Below are positions 9,402 through 17,901 of a DNA stretch of 64,000 nt, piece by piece. The DNA comes from Chelatococcus sp. HY11. GTDB taxonomy: Bacteria; Pseudomonadota; Alphaproteobacteria; Rhizobiales; Beijerinckiaceae. Where the stretch lies: positions 3,464,001-3,528,000 of the forward strand of contig NZ_JAHBRX010000001.1 of assembly GCF_018398335.1 (NCBI RefSeq). Direction: 5' to 3'. A model generated the notes under the pieces. The model did not search any database. It was not told where the DNA came from and was given only the letters and a program-made list of their open reading frames with translations. The position numbers were made by a program, and so were the translations under genes. Position 1 is the first letter of the stretch. The number at the start of each line of letters is the position of its first letter.

Positions 9402-9625
9402 GCGAACCCCCAACACTGCCCGCGACTGCAGATTCCCGCCGCGCGGGCGGAATGCTCAAACCAAACAACTCCGAGCCCGCACTTCCTGCGGTCACGGAGG
9501 TCAAGAAGTCCAGGAGGCCGAGATACTTGGTCCCGGCCTGTTATTTCGCCACAGCTCGGGACCGCCGCGCAGCCGGCCGAGCATTTCTCGTGAAGCGAAG
9601 CAGCGTTCCCGCTTTCGGAAACGCT

Positions 9626-10222
9626 TTAGAATGGGTTGGCGACAACCTGATAAACGGCACGGCCATTGGAGTAGTAAGGCCTGTAGAACGTCGAACCGCA
9701 ACGATAGTAGCGCACGCCGCTTACCGTCGCCGATGTGCAGCCACCCGGCAGGCTGGCAAACATGGCGCCGATCGGTGCAGCCGTTGTGACAGGCGGTGGC
9801 GCATAATAGACAGGCGGTGGCGCCGCCGCGGCTGCCCCGAGCGCCGCTCCCGCCGCGAGCCCCGCCGCCGCGCCAACCGCGGCCGCGGCACCCGGTGATG
9901 GGCCGCCATAGCCCCAGCCATAACCCCAGCCCGGCCGAACGACCGGACCACCCCAGGCGGCTCCCCCATGCCAGGCGTGAAAGCCTCCGGCTGGCCCCCG
10001 CCAGACGCCACCACCGTGATAGGCAACCCAAGCCGACGCCGGCGACGTCGCTGAGACGACCGCAATGGCGGCTCCGGCCGCGGCGATTGCCAGTGCAAGG
10101 CGCCGCTTCAGCTTGCGTCGCGGGGAAGCGCCGCTGGTCACTATCGCGTCCTGACCAGTCATTTCACACCGCATCGGACATCTCTCTTCGCTTGAAACAG
10201 AAGGTCGTGGCATGTCGATCAT
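9626..10222 (-). CDS. Exported Gly/Trp/His-rich hypothetical protein
   Basis: This 198-residue protein has a signal peptide (basic KLKRR followed by a hydrophobic Ala-rich segment and SPASA). A Gly/Trp/His-rich segment (GWGYGWGYGG) is followed by a small-residue helix of glycine-zipper type (GAAAGLAAGAALGAAA). The C-terminal Cys-pair domain contains GCTSATVSGVRYYRCGSTFY. Similar short secreted proteins are common in Hyphomicrobiales and have no assigned function. Its start overlaps the stop of the upstream DUF2092 gene by 4 bp (ATGA), so the two are translationally coupled and may act together in the envelope. Confidence 0.8.
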   Translation of the reverse strand: MIDMPRPSVSSEERCPMRCEMTGQDAIVTSGASPRRKLKRRLALAIAAAGAAIAVVSATSPASAWVAYHGGGVWRGPAGGFHAWHGGAAWGGPVVRPGWGYGWGYGGPSPGAAAAVGAAAGLAAGAALGAAAAAPPPVYYAPPPVTTAAPIGAMFASLPGGCTSATVSGVRYYRCGSTFYRPYYSNGRAVYQVVANPF

Positions 10223-11064
10223 TGCGAGGCTGGCAGAAAGTCGATCTTCGCATCAGACTTGCCCGGCGAGAAACGGAACCGTGAGTCAGGGCGGTCGCGG
10301 AATTCCCAGTCCTTGAAGGACACCGCGAAACGCGGCGACTTCGGCACGTCGAGGTAAGTCACAGTCATCAGGCGCGGCAAGTTGGACTTCGTATCGAGCC
10401 AGAGCTGGTACTCAATGCCCGGCTTGGCAAAGACCAGATGGCGGACAGCCTTGCCGTCGACGGTGGTCTGGCCCGCCTCATAGGCGTTCGTCAGGCCGCT
10501 CGCGAGCTGGCTGTAGGGGTCGCTCACGAGGAAGTCGGCCATGGGGAAGTGGATGCCCCGCTTCTGCGCGGCATCGGTGAGGAAGGCGTCGAGCGTGGCC
10601 GGCGCTTCCGCGACGGCATAGAGCTTGGCCTTGTCGTCGAAGATCGTTACGGACTTTCCGTCGTAATAAACGTCGACTTCGCTATTGCCACCCCTGATTT
10701 CGGCCTTCAACTTATTGGGCCGCTTCACATCGACTTCGGCGGTGTCGAAGAAGGTGAGCATCTGGCCCTGGCTGGAGGGAACCTCCCGCGAGCCGGATGT
10801 CTCGACCGAGAAGGCCTTGGCATCGGCGATGCGTGCTGTCGCTTTCTTCAGGAGGTCGAGAACCGCCTGGTCGAGGATCGGCTTGTTGCCATCCGCGGGC
10901 GCGGCTGCGGGCCCGGGAGAGGCCGGGGGAGTTGAGGCCGGGGGAGTTCCCTGCGCGTTCTGGGCATATGCGGTGATTGTCAGCGGTGGCAGGAGAAGTG
11001 ATACGCCGATGGCGAGCACCGCCCCCAAACGCACGCGGCCCGGCCGATTCAGCTCAAGCGCCAT
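10219..11064 (-). CDS. DUF2092 periplasmic protein (LolA-like fold expected)
   Basis: This 281-residue protein has a clear signal peptide (hydrophobic core, cleavage near AYAQ) and a Pro/Ala-rich linker. The domain then follows a pattern I recognise as DUF2092: helix LLKKATARIADAKAFSVETS, then strands including VDVKRPNKLKAEIRGG, DVYYDGKSVTIFDDK, HLVFAKPGIEYQLWLDT and LPRLMTVTYLD. These resemble the half-barrel of LolA/LolB-type lipoprotein carriers, but the function is unknown. It is the first gene of a two-gene operon and diverges from the IlvD-type dehydratase gene. Confidence 0.85.
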   Translation of the reverse strand: MALELNRPGRVRLGAVLAIGVSLLLPPLTITAYAQNAQGTPPASTPPASPGPAAAPADGNKPILDQAVLDLLKKATARIADAKAFSVETSGSREVPSSQGQMLTFFDTAEVDVKRPNKLKAEIRGGNSEVDVYYDGKSVTIFDDKAKLYAVAEAPATLDAFLTDAAQKRGIHFPMADFLVSDPYSQLASGLTNAYEAGQTTVDGKAVRHLVFAKPGIEYQLWLDTKSNLPRLMTVTYLDVPKSPRFAVSFKDWEFRDRPDSRFRFSPGKSDAKIDFLPASQ

Positions 11065-11382
11065 TGAAGCGAATCCCTGTCCGTATTCGGATGATTTTGC
11101 TTACGGCGAAGCCTTCGTCTTTCACCATTGTCCTGTCAATAGCCGATAGCCTCGTGTGGTGAATTTCCGATCCGATGGTTGTTAATCCGCAAAGAGCCCT
11201 GCGTTCGACAGTCAACCGTCAGTTTTCATTGCCGGCGAAGAGGCGCGTGCGGATCGGGGTCTGCGGCGCATTGTATCGTTTCCAATCTCGATCCTTGCGA
11301 GCGGGTCGGCAGCTTTATAACCTGCTCGTTACAACAAAGCGTGGCGCTTGCGATTTGGTGGTGCGGCGCGAGGGAGAAACGC
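11065..11382. other. Divergent promoter region, no gene seen
   Basis: This 318 bp lies between two divergently read genes and should hold the promoters of both. A frame is open through it ahead of the dehydratase, but it lacks similarity to that family, and a much better ribosome binding site (AGGGAG, 11371-11376) precedes GTG 11383. I could not pick a confident promoter. Confidence 0.5.
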
Positions 11383-13161
11383 GTGAGCAAGACGAGCGAC
11401 GAAGACGTTCCGGCCGCGCCGGGCAAGGCAGGGACCCGGCCACGGCGTGCCATTTCCGAGCTGCGAAGCCAGCGTTGGTATGGTGATCCCGGCCTCCGGG
11501 CTTTCGGCCACCGCTCCCGCACCTTCCAGATGGGCTATACGCGCGCCGACTTCATGGGCAAGCCGGTGGTCGCGATCGTCAATACCTGGAGCGACATCAA
11601 CCCCTGCCACAGCCATTTCAAGCAGCGTGTGGAAGAGGTGAAGCGCGGCATCTGGCAGGCTGGGGGATTTCCCGTGGAGCTGCCGGCAATGTCCCTGAGC
11701 GAGCCCTTCGTCAAGCCGACGACGATGCTCTATCGCAATTTCCTCGCCATGGAGACCGAGGAACTCCTGCGCAGCCATCCCATGGATGGCGTCGTGCTGC
11801 TCGGCGGTTGCGACAAGACCACGCCGGCGCTCCTCATGGGGGCTATCAGCATGAACCTGCCCGCCATCTTCGTGCCCGCCGGACCGATGCTGCGCGGCAA
11901 CTGGGCCGGCAAGGTGCTGGGCTCCGGCAGCGACACCTGGAAATACTGGGCGGAGAAGCGTGCCGGCAACCTGAGCGAGCAGGCCTGGCAGGAGATCGAG
12001 GAGGGCATCGCCCGCTCGCCCGGCCATTGCATGACCATGGGCACGGCCTCGACGATGACGGCCATCGTCGAGACAATGGGGATGACGTTGCCGGGCGCCT
12101 CGTCAATTCCCGCACCCGATTCGGGCCATGCCCGCATGGCGTCGGAAAGCGGGCGCAGGATCGTCGACATGATCCTGGAGGACCTTAAGCCGAGCGATAT
12201 CCTGACGCCGGCCGCCTTCGACAACGGCATCACCGCCGACATCGCGCTGTCGGGCTCGACAAATGCCATCATCCACCTCGTGGCGATGGCGGGCCGCGTG
12301 GGGATCGACCTGCCGCTCGAGCGCTTCGACGAGATCGCCAAGCGCACGCCGGTGCTGGCGGACGTCCGTCCCTCCGGCCGCTTCCTGATGGAGGACTTCT
12401 ATTACGCCGGCGGCCTCCGGGGATTGCTCAGCCGCATCACCGACCACCTCGACCTGACCACGCTCACGGCCAATGGCCGCACGCTCGGCGAGAATCTCGC
12501 GGGGGCTGAGGTCTACAATGACGAGGTGATCCGCCCGCGCGACAATCCGCTGACGGCCTCGAGCGGCCTTGCCGTGCTCCGCGGCAATCTCGCCCCCAAC
12601 GGCGCCGTCATCAAGCCACCGGCGGCGGAGCCGCGCCTGCATGTACACACCGGCAAGGCACGGGTCTTCCGCAACTACGATGACATGGCAGCGCGCATCG
12701 ACGATCCGGCGCTCGATATCGACGAGACCTGCGTGATCGTGTTGCAGAACGCCGGGCCGCTCGGCGCCCCCGGCATGCCCGAATGGGGACAGCTGCCGAT
12801 CCCGCAGAAGATCCTTGCCAAGGGCGTGCGCGACATGGTGCGGATTTCCGACGCGCGCATGAGCGGCACGAGCTACGGCGCCTGCGTGCTCCATGTCTCG
12901 CCGGAATCCTACCTCGGCGGCCCGCTGGCGCTTGTGAAGGACGACGATCTCATCACACTCGACATTCCTGGCCGCCGGCTGGAACTGCATGTGGACGACG
13001 CCGAACTCGCCCGCCGCAAGGCGGCGTGGGTGCAGCCGAAACCCCACTACGAGCGGGGCTATGGCGCGATGTTCGCCAAGCATATAACGTCAGCCGACAA
13101 GGGCTGTGACTTCGATTTCCTGCACGCTGGCGCACCGACGGCGGAGCCGGAAATCCATTAA
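11383..13161 (+). CDS. IlvD/Edd-family sugar-acid dehydratase
   Basis: This is a Fe-S dehydratase of the IlvD/Edd family, 592 residues from GTG 11383 (AGGGAG six bases upstream). The cluster-binding Cys motifs read GGCDKTTPALLMGA and PGHCMTMGTASTM. These match the pentonate/aldonate dehydratase branch (arabonate, xylonate) rather than dihydroxy-acid dehydratase. The C-terminal swivelling domain ends with MRISDARMSGTSYG-like sequence, standard for the family. Expected chemistry is sugar acid to 2-keto-3-deoxy sugar acid plus water. It heads the 11-23 kb island, 459 bp before the transporter genes. The exact substrate cannot be assigned. Confidence 0.9.
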   Translation: MSKTSDEDVPAAPGKAGTRPRRAISELRSQRWYGDPGLRAFGHRSRTFQMGYTRADFMGKPVVAIVNTWSDINPCHSHFKQRVEEVKRGIWQAGGFPVELPAMSLSEPFVKPTTMLYRNFLAMETEELLRSHPMDGVVLLGGCDKTTPALLMGAISMNLPAIFVPAGPMLRGNWAGKVLGSGSDTWKYWAEKRAGNLSEQAWQEIEEGIARSPGHCMTMGTASTMTAIVETMGMTLPGASSIPAPDSGHARMASESGRRIVDMILEDLKPSDILTPAAFDNGITADIALSGSTNAIIHLVAMAGRVGIDLPLERFDEIAKRTPVLADVRPSGRFLMEDFYYAGGLRGLLSRITDHLDLTTLTANGRTLGENLAGAEVYNDEVIRPRDNPLTASSGLAVLRGNLAPNGAVIKPPAAEPRLHVHTGKARVFRNYDDMAARIDDPALDIDETCVIVLQNAGPLGAPGMPEWGQLPIPQKILAKGVRDMVRISDARMSGTSYGACVLHVSPESYLGGPLALVKDDDLITLDIPGRRLELHVDDAELARRKAAWVQPKPHYERGYGAMFAKHITSADKGCDFDFLHAGAPTAEPEIH

Positions 13162-13620
13162 CGCGGGAAGGGCGCGGGCGCTGGGGTCCGCGCCGCTTCT
13201 ACGGCTTTCGTCGAACATGAGCATGTCGCGCTGGCGTTCCAGTTGTATCGATGTAAGATGACATACGAGATAGGCTCCTGTCCGGTGCGTTGAACGGAGG
13301 ACTTGAGACGCGGCTTGATTGGCCGAACACCCTGGCGGAACGGCCCCGTCCCTGAGCCGGCAACTTGTCCTGTCAGGAGATGGTGAGTGAAGCCGGCGCA
13401 ATAGACGACCGCGGGGAACGGTCGCGTGGCAGATAATAGAGAGACAGCCGACACTGATCGATCCTGAAATCGAACGGTATTCGGACAAGTTCTTCGAGCA
13501 AGTCTTGCGTATGCGCGAGACCGTCTGGTTTTGACGATCTATAAAGTCAATATTTTTCTATGAAGACGTATAAATCGTCGTTGTCGTAAATAAGAATAAT
13601 TCACTGGGGAGTGAAAAGAG
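13162..13620. other. Gap before the transporter operon; likely promoter region
   Basis: No coding frame is convincing in this 459 bp. The last 100 bases are AT-rich and end with GGGGAG (13606-13611) nine bases before the ATG of the binding protein. A palindrome at 13531-13550 is listed separately. A second short inverted repeat, GACG-TATAAAT-CGTC, lies at 13565-13579. Confidence 0.55.
13531..13550. promoter_or_regulatory. Candidate operator TTGAC-N10-GTCAA
   Basis: A 5-10-5 inverted repeat overlaps a TTGACG hexamer that could act as a -35 box, about 80 bp before the binding-protein start. The position suits an operator for a dimeric regulator of the transporter operon. No regulator gene is adjacent. 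This is inference from symmetry only. Confidence 0.35.
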
Positions 13621-15540
13621 ATGATCTTTACGGCGAGAGCATTATTGCATTCTTGCGCGGCGGGGGCATTCCTGGTGGCCGCGCTGCCGGTCCTTGCGGC
13701 TGACTACAAGGAGGCGCCGACGCTGGCAACGTCCGTCAAGGCTGGCCAACTGCCATCGGTCGACAAGCGCCTGCCGGAGCATCCTGAGGTGGTGAAGCCG
13801 CTGAATGCCATTGGCACCTATGGCGGGCAGCTGCGGTTCGGCCTGCGCGGCTCGTCGGACCACAACCACATTCTGCGCATGGTCGGCAACCAGGGCCTGG
13901 TCCGCTGGGATCCGGAATATACGAAGATCGTGCCGAATGTCGCGGAGAAGGTCGATGTCAGCCCGGACGGCAAGGTCTTCACCTTCACCTTGCGCAAGGG
14001 CATGAAATGGTCGGATGGCAAGCCCTTCACGGCCGACGACATTCTCTTCAACGTCAATGATCTCATCCTGAATGCCGAATTCGCCGCGCCCCAGCCCCGC
14101 TACATGACGGGCGGCGTGCCGATGAAGGTCGAGAAGATCGACGATGCCACCGTGAAGTTCACTTTCACGGAGCCCTATGGCGACTTCCTGGCGGAACTCG
14201 CGAGCCCGCTCGGGCAGCATCCGGTGCTCTATGCGAAGCATTATTGTTCGCAGTTCCACCCCAAGTACAACGCCAATATCGCGGATACGGTCAAGGCGAA
14301 CAACGCTTCCGACTGGAAGAACCTGTTCCTGCAGAAATGCGGCGACATCGAAATCCCGGCGCGCTGGGGCAATGTCGATCGCCCGACACTTGACCCCTGG
14401 GTGGTGAAAGACGCCTACACCGGCGGGGCCACGCGTGTGATCATGGTGCGCAACCCCTATTTCTGGCAGGTCGATACGGACGGTAACCAGCTTCCCTATA
14501 TCGACGAGCTCAATGCGCCGATCGCGCAGGATGTGGAAAGCCTGATCCTGGCGGCCATCGGTGGCCGCATCGATTTCGGCCTTCGCCATCTCGACGCCCC
14601 GGCCAACCGCGCCGTGCTCGCGGAGAACCGCACCAAGGGCGGCTACGAGATGTTCGAGGCTTCGGCCGTCGGCGGCACCAATATGGTGATCAATCTCAAC
14701 CTGATGTCGAAGGACAAGGAGCTGAGGGAGCTCTTCAATAAGAAGGATTTCCGCATCGCCCTGTCGCACGGCATGAACCGCAAGGAAATCATCGATACCG
14801 CGCTACTTGGCGACGGCGAGCCCTGGCAGAACGGACCGTTCGAGAACCATCCCAATTTCCACAAGCGCATCGCAACGCAGTATCTGGAGTATGACGAAGC
14901 CAAGGCGAATGCGTTGCTTGACGGTCTCGGACTGACCAAGCGCGGCCCGGATGGCACGCGCCTTCTTCCGAGCGGCAAGCCGATCAAGTTCAAGATCGAC
15001 GTCATTCCCACGCTGCAGCCCGAGCAGGTGGACATGCTGCAGCTGATCGAGCGCCAGTGGGCCAAGATCGGCATCGACATGGATGTGAACTCGCTGGAGC
15101 GCACGTTCTTCTATGAGCGGACGTCCAACAGCAACGACCATGACGCGGCGGTCTGGGGTGGCCAGGCGAGCTGGGTGCCGGGAGAGATTCCGCAGCAGAT
15201 CGTGCCCGTGCACCACGACTCGCGCTGGGGCATCCCGTGGGTGCAGTGGTACAAGACGGGTGGCAAGCAAGGCGAGGAGCCGCCGGCTTCGGTGAAGGAG
15301 CGCATGAAGCTCTATGACGAGGCGCGCGCGACGACGGACCCGGAAAAGCGGCGGGCGCTGATGCTCAAGATCGCGGATATCGCCGCTGACGAGTTCGAGG
15401 TGTTCTCGGTGACCAAGGCCTTGCCGACTTACGGTATCGCCAAGACGAACCTCAAGAACGTCCCGGCCACGATGCCGAGCTCCTGGTACTATCCGACGCC
15501 CGCGCCAACCCTGCCGCAGACGTGGTTCTGGGCCAAGTAA
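13621..15540 (+). CDS. ABC transporter substrate-binding protein, peptide/oligosaccharide family (SBP_bac_5)
   Basis: This is the periplasmic binding protein of an Opp/Dpp-type importer: 639 residues with a signal peptide ending at VLAADYK. Just after it comes the segment YKEAPTLATSVKAGQLPSVD and then RLPEHPEVV, which marks a long subclass that I associate with sugar-derived ligands (for example AgpA of Sinorhizobium). The typical SBP_bac_5 block is VSPDGKVFTFTLRKGMKWSD followed by GKPFTADDI. It is the first gene of a transporter operon whose permeases and ATPase follow, and its sugar-acid enzyme neighbours suggest an oligosaccharide or uronate-containing ligand rather than peptides. Confidence 0.92.
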   Translation: MIFTARALLHSCAAGAFLVAALPVLAADYKEAPTLATSVKAGQLPSVDKRLPEHPEVVKPLNAIGTYGGQLRFGLRGSSDHNHILRMVGNQGLVRWDPEYTKIVPNVAEKVDVSPDGKVFTFTLRKGMKWSDGKPFTADDILFNVNDLILNAEFAAPQPRYMTGGVPMKVEKIDDATVKFTFTEPYGDFLAELASPLGQHPVLYAKHYCSQFHPKYNANIADTVKANNASDWKNLFLQKCGDIEIPARWGNVDRPTLDPWVVKDAYTGGATRVIMVRNPYFWQVDTDGNQLPYIDELNAPIAQDVESLILAAIGGRIDFGLRHLDAPANRAVLAENRTKGGYEMFEASAVGGTNMVINLNLMSKDKELRELFNKKDFRIALSHGMNRKEIIDTALLGDGEPWQNGPFENHPNFHKRIATQYLEYDEAKANALLDGLGLTKRGPDGTRLLPSGKPIKFKIDVIPTLQPEQVDMLQLIERQWAKIGIDMDVNSLERTFFYERTSNSNDHDAAVWGGQASWVPGEIPQQIVPVHHDSRWGIPWVQWYKTGGKQGEEPPASVKERMKLYDEARATTDPEKRRALMLKIADIAADEFEVFSVTKALPTYGIAKTNLKNVPATMPSSWYYPTPAPTLPQTWFWAK

Positions 15541-15610
15541 GGCTTCGAAGCGACACTTCGGAGTGAACGGTTTCGGTCGCGTAGCACGATGTTCTGGCCA
15601 TGTGCCGGTC

Positions 15611-15641
15611 AAGCCCCCCGGTTCCGCGGAGCCGGGGGCTT
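15611..15641 (+). promoter_or_regulatory. Intercistronic hairpin after the binding-protein gene
   Basis: AAGCCCCC (15611-15618) pairs with GGGGGCTT (15634-15641), with further GG/CC pairing inside and a TTCCGCGGAG loop. No U tract follows. Such hairpins between a binding-protein gene and its permease genes commonly protect the upstream mRNA or reduce read-through, so that binding protein is made in excess. Confidence 0.7.
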
Positions 15642-15741
15642 TCCGGGGCCAGCACATCTCCGATCTGTCACAGGAACGCCCGCAGCCGATAGCGGCAGTC
15701 AATCGGGCGTGCCAGAAGCCGATCGCTGGAGATGATCGCTG

Positions 15742-16728
15742 ATGCTCATCACCTATATCATTCGCCGCATCTTGTGGTCCGTGCCGTTTCTCTTCGTCGT
15801 GTCGCTGATCGCCTTTGCGCTCATCCAGGCGCCGCCCGGCGACTATTTGACGACATTCGCCGCGACGCTCGCGCAATCGGGCGATGTGGTCGACCAGGAG
15901 CGCCTCGAGCTCCTGCGGGAACGCTACGGCCTCGATCAGCCGTTCATCGTCCAATACTGGAAATGGATCACCGGCGTTCTCGTCGGCGATTTCGGCATCT
16001 CCTTCGAGTGGCAGCAGCCGGTCTCCAATCTCATCTGGGAGCGCATGGCCTTGTCCGTGACGCTGGCGCTCTCGACGCTGCTGTTCACCTGGGCGGTCGC
16101 CTTTCCCATCGGGGTCTATTCCGCCGTCAAGAAATACACGCTCGGCGACTATGTCATCACGGCGGTCGGCTTCATCGGCCTCGCCATGCCGAGCTTCCTC
16201 GTGGCGCTCGTGCTCATGTATATCGCCGTCGTCTTCTTCGGCAGCGATGTCTCGGGCCTGTTTTCGGAGGAGTTCGAGAAGGCGCCCTGGTCGCTGGCAA
16301 AGATTGGCGACCTCATGTCCCACCTCTGGCTGCCGGTGGTCATCCTCGGGCTTGGCTCCACCGCCAGTCTCACGCGCATCATGCGCGCCAATCTGCTGGA
16401 TGAACTCCACAAGCCCTATGTGACGACCGCCCGCGCCAAGGGGCTGTCGGAACTCCGGCTCATTCTCAAATACCCCGTGCGTATGGCGCTGAACCCCTTC
16501 GTATCGACCCTGGGCTGGGCATTCCCACAGCTCATCAGCGGCGCGGTGATCACCGCCTTCGTGCTCTCCCTGCCCACGTCGGGGCCGCTCCTGCTGCAAG
16601 CTCTGCTCGCGCAGGACATGTATCTCGCCGGTGCCTTCATCCTGCTGCTCTGCTGCCTGTCGGTCGTCGGCATGCTCGTCTCGGACATCCTGCTCGCGGT
16701 CATCGACCCGCGCATCCGCTACAGGTGA
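15742..16728 (+). CDS. ABC transporter permease, DppB/OppB type
   Basis: This is the first inner-membrane permease of the importer, 328 residues. It opens with the family signature MLITYIIRRILWSVPFLFVV (TM1) and has LIQAPPGDYL, the periplasmic loop with YGLDQPFIVQYWKWI, and about six membrane helices. The cytoplasmic EAA-like coupling loop reads YVTTARAKGLSE. Start ATG 15742. The next permease gene starts 15 bp after its stop, so the two are co-transcribed and should form the heterodimeric channel. Confidence 0.94.
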   Translation: MLITYIIRRILWSVPFLFVVSLIAFALIQAPPGDYLTTFAATLAQSGDVVDQERLELLRERYGLDQPFIVQYWKWITGVLVGDFGISFEWQQPVSNLIWERMALSVTLALSTLLFTWAVAFPIGVYSAVKKYTLGDYVITAVGFIGLAMPSFLVALVLMYIAVVFFGSDVSGLFSEEFEKAPWSLAKIGDLMSHLWLPVVILGLGSTASLTRIMRANLLDELHKPYVTTARAKGLSELRLILKYPVRMALNPFVSTLGWAFPQLISGAVITAFVLSLPTSGPLLLQALLAQDMYLAGAFILLLCCLSVVGMLVSDILLAVIDPRIRYR

Positions 16729-16743
16729 GGGGAGATCGCATCG

Positions 16744-17901
16744 ATGAGTGTCGTCGCCGATCCACATATCGATCCGAACGCCGATCCCCGGGCCATCGCC
16801 GGCGAGGACAGCGCGTCGCAATGGCGGTTGATCTGGGGCACCTTCCGTCGTCATCGTCTTGCGATGACCGGCGCGGTGGTGGTCATAGCCTTCTATCTCG
16901 TCGCGCTATTCACGGAGTTTCTGGCGCCGTTCGATCCCGACGCGCCGTCGTCGCGCGATGTCTACCATCCGCCGCAGATGATCCACCTGTTCGACACCAC
17001 CGCTGACGGAAGCTGGACCTTTCGACCTCATGTGAATGGCATGAAGCTGTCGCGGGACCGCTTCACGCTCAAGACGACCTTTGCACCAGACCCGGACAAG
17101 AAGATCTATCTCACCCTGTTCGGCAACGGCTCACCCTACAAGCTGTGGGGTTTGATCCCGATGGAGAAGCGCCTGATCGCCGCGGTCACGCCCGGCGAGC
17201 GCTTCTATCTTCTCGGCGCGGACCGGCTTGGCCGCGACATGCTGAGCCGAATCATCGCCGGAACGCGCGTCTCGATGTCGATTGGTCTTGCCGGCGTCGC
17301 CGTCAGCCTGTTGCTCGGCCTCGTGCTGGGCGGGTTGTCCGGCTATTACGGCGGCTGGGTCGATACCGGGGTCCAGCGACTCATCGAACTCAAGCTGTCC
17401 CTCCCGACAATCCCCATCTGGCTGGGGTTGAGCGCCGCCCTGCCGCAGGACTGGGCGCCGCTGACCCGCTATTTCGCCATCACCCTGATCCTGTCGCTCG
17501 TCGGCTGGACGGAGCTGGCGCGTGTGGTGCGCGGGCGTTTCCTGGCCCTGCGGACGGAAGATTTCGTCGTCGCCGCGCGGCTCGACGGGGGCAGCAAGGC
17601 GCGCGTCATCTTCCGCCATATGATGCCGTCGATGGTCAGCCATATCATCGCCTCGGTCAGCCTCGCCATCCCGGTCATGATCATCGCCGAGACGTCCCTG
17701 TCGTTCCTCGGCCTCGGCCTCCTGCCGCCGACGATTTCCTGGGGCGTGCTTCTCAAAGAGGCGCAGAACGTGCGCAGCATCGCCCAGGCGCCCTGGCTGT
17801 TCGCGCCAGGCGTGGCCGTCTGCGTCGCGGTTCTCGCTCTCAATTTCCTCGGCGACGGCCTGCGTGACGCGGCCGATCCCTATGCGCAGGAGGGCCGCTG
17901 A
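16744..17901 (+). CDS. ABC transporter permease, DppC/OppC type
   Basis: This is the second permease, 385 residues. It has an N-terminal cytoplasmic arm, TM1 (MTGAVVVIAFYLVALFTEFL), a long periplasmic insert (about residues 60-140, longer than in classic DppC) and then the membrane domain containing GADRLGRDMLSRIIAGTRVS, a signature of the OppC/DppC family. The coupling loop reads FVVAARLDGGSKARVIFRH. The stop TGA shares its final A with the ATG of the ATPase gene (TGATG), indicating coupled translation. The long insert resembles those of sugar-related members of this family. Confidence 0.94.
   Translation: MSVVADPHIDPNADPRAIAGEDSASQWRLIWGTFRRHRLAMTGAVVVIAFYLVALFTEFLAPFDPDAPSSRDVYHPPQMIHLFDTTADGSWTFRPHVNGMKLSRDRFTLKTTFAPDPDKKIYLTLFGNGSPYKLWGLIPMEKRLIAAVTPGERFYLLGADRLGRDMLSRIIAGTRVSMSIGLAGVAVSLLLGLVLGGLSGYYGGWVDTGVQRLIELKLSLPTIPIWLGLSAALPQDWAPLTRYFAITLILSLVGWTELARVVRGRFLALRTEDFVVAARLDGGSKARVIFRHMMPSMVSHIIASVSLAIPVMIIAETSLSFLGLGLLPPTISWGVLLKEAQNVRSIAQAPWLFAPGVAVCVAVLALNFLGDGLRDAADPYAQEGR

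Noticed and set aside
11179-11382. Extended N-terminus of the IlvD-type dehydratase
   Set aside because: The extra 68 residues do not look like the family, and a better ribosome binding site precedes GTG 11383.
14803-16854. A 683-codon minus-strand frame across the transporter genes
   Set aside because: It is antisense to two clear transporter genes with conserved motifs; the translation is low complexity.
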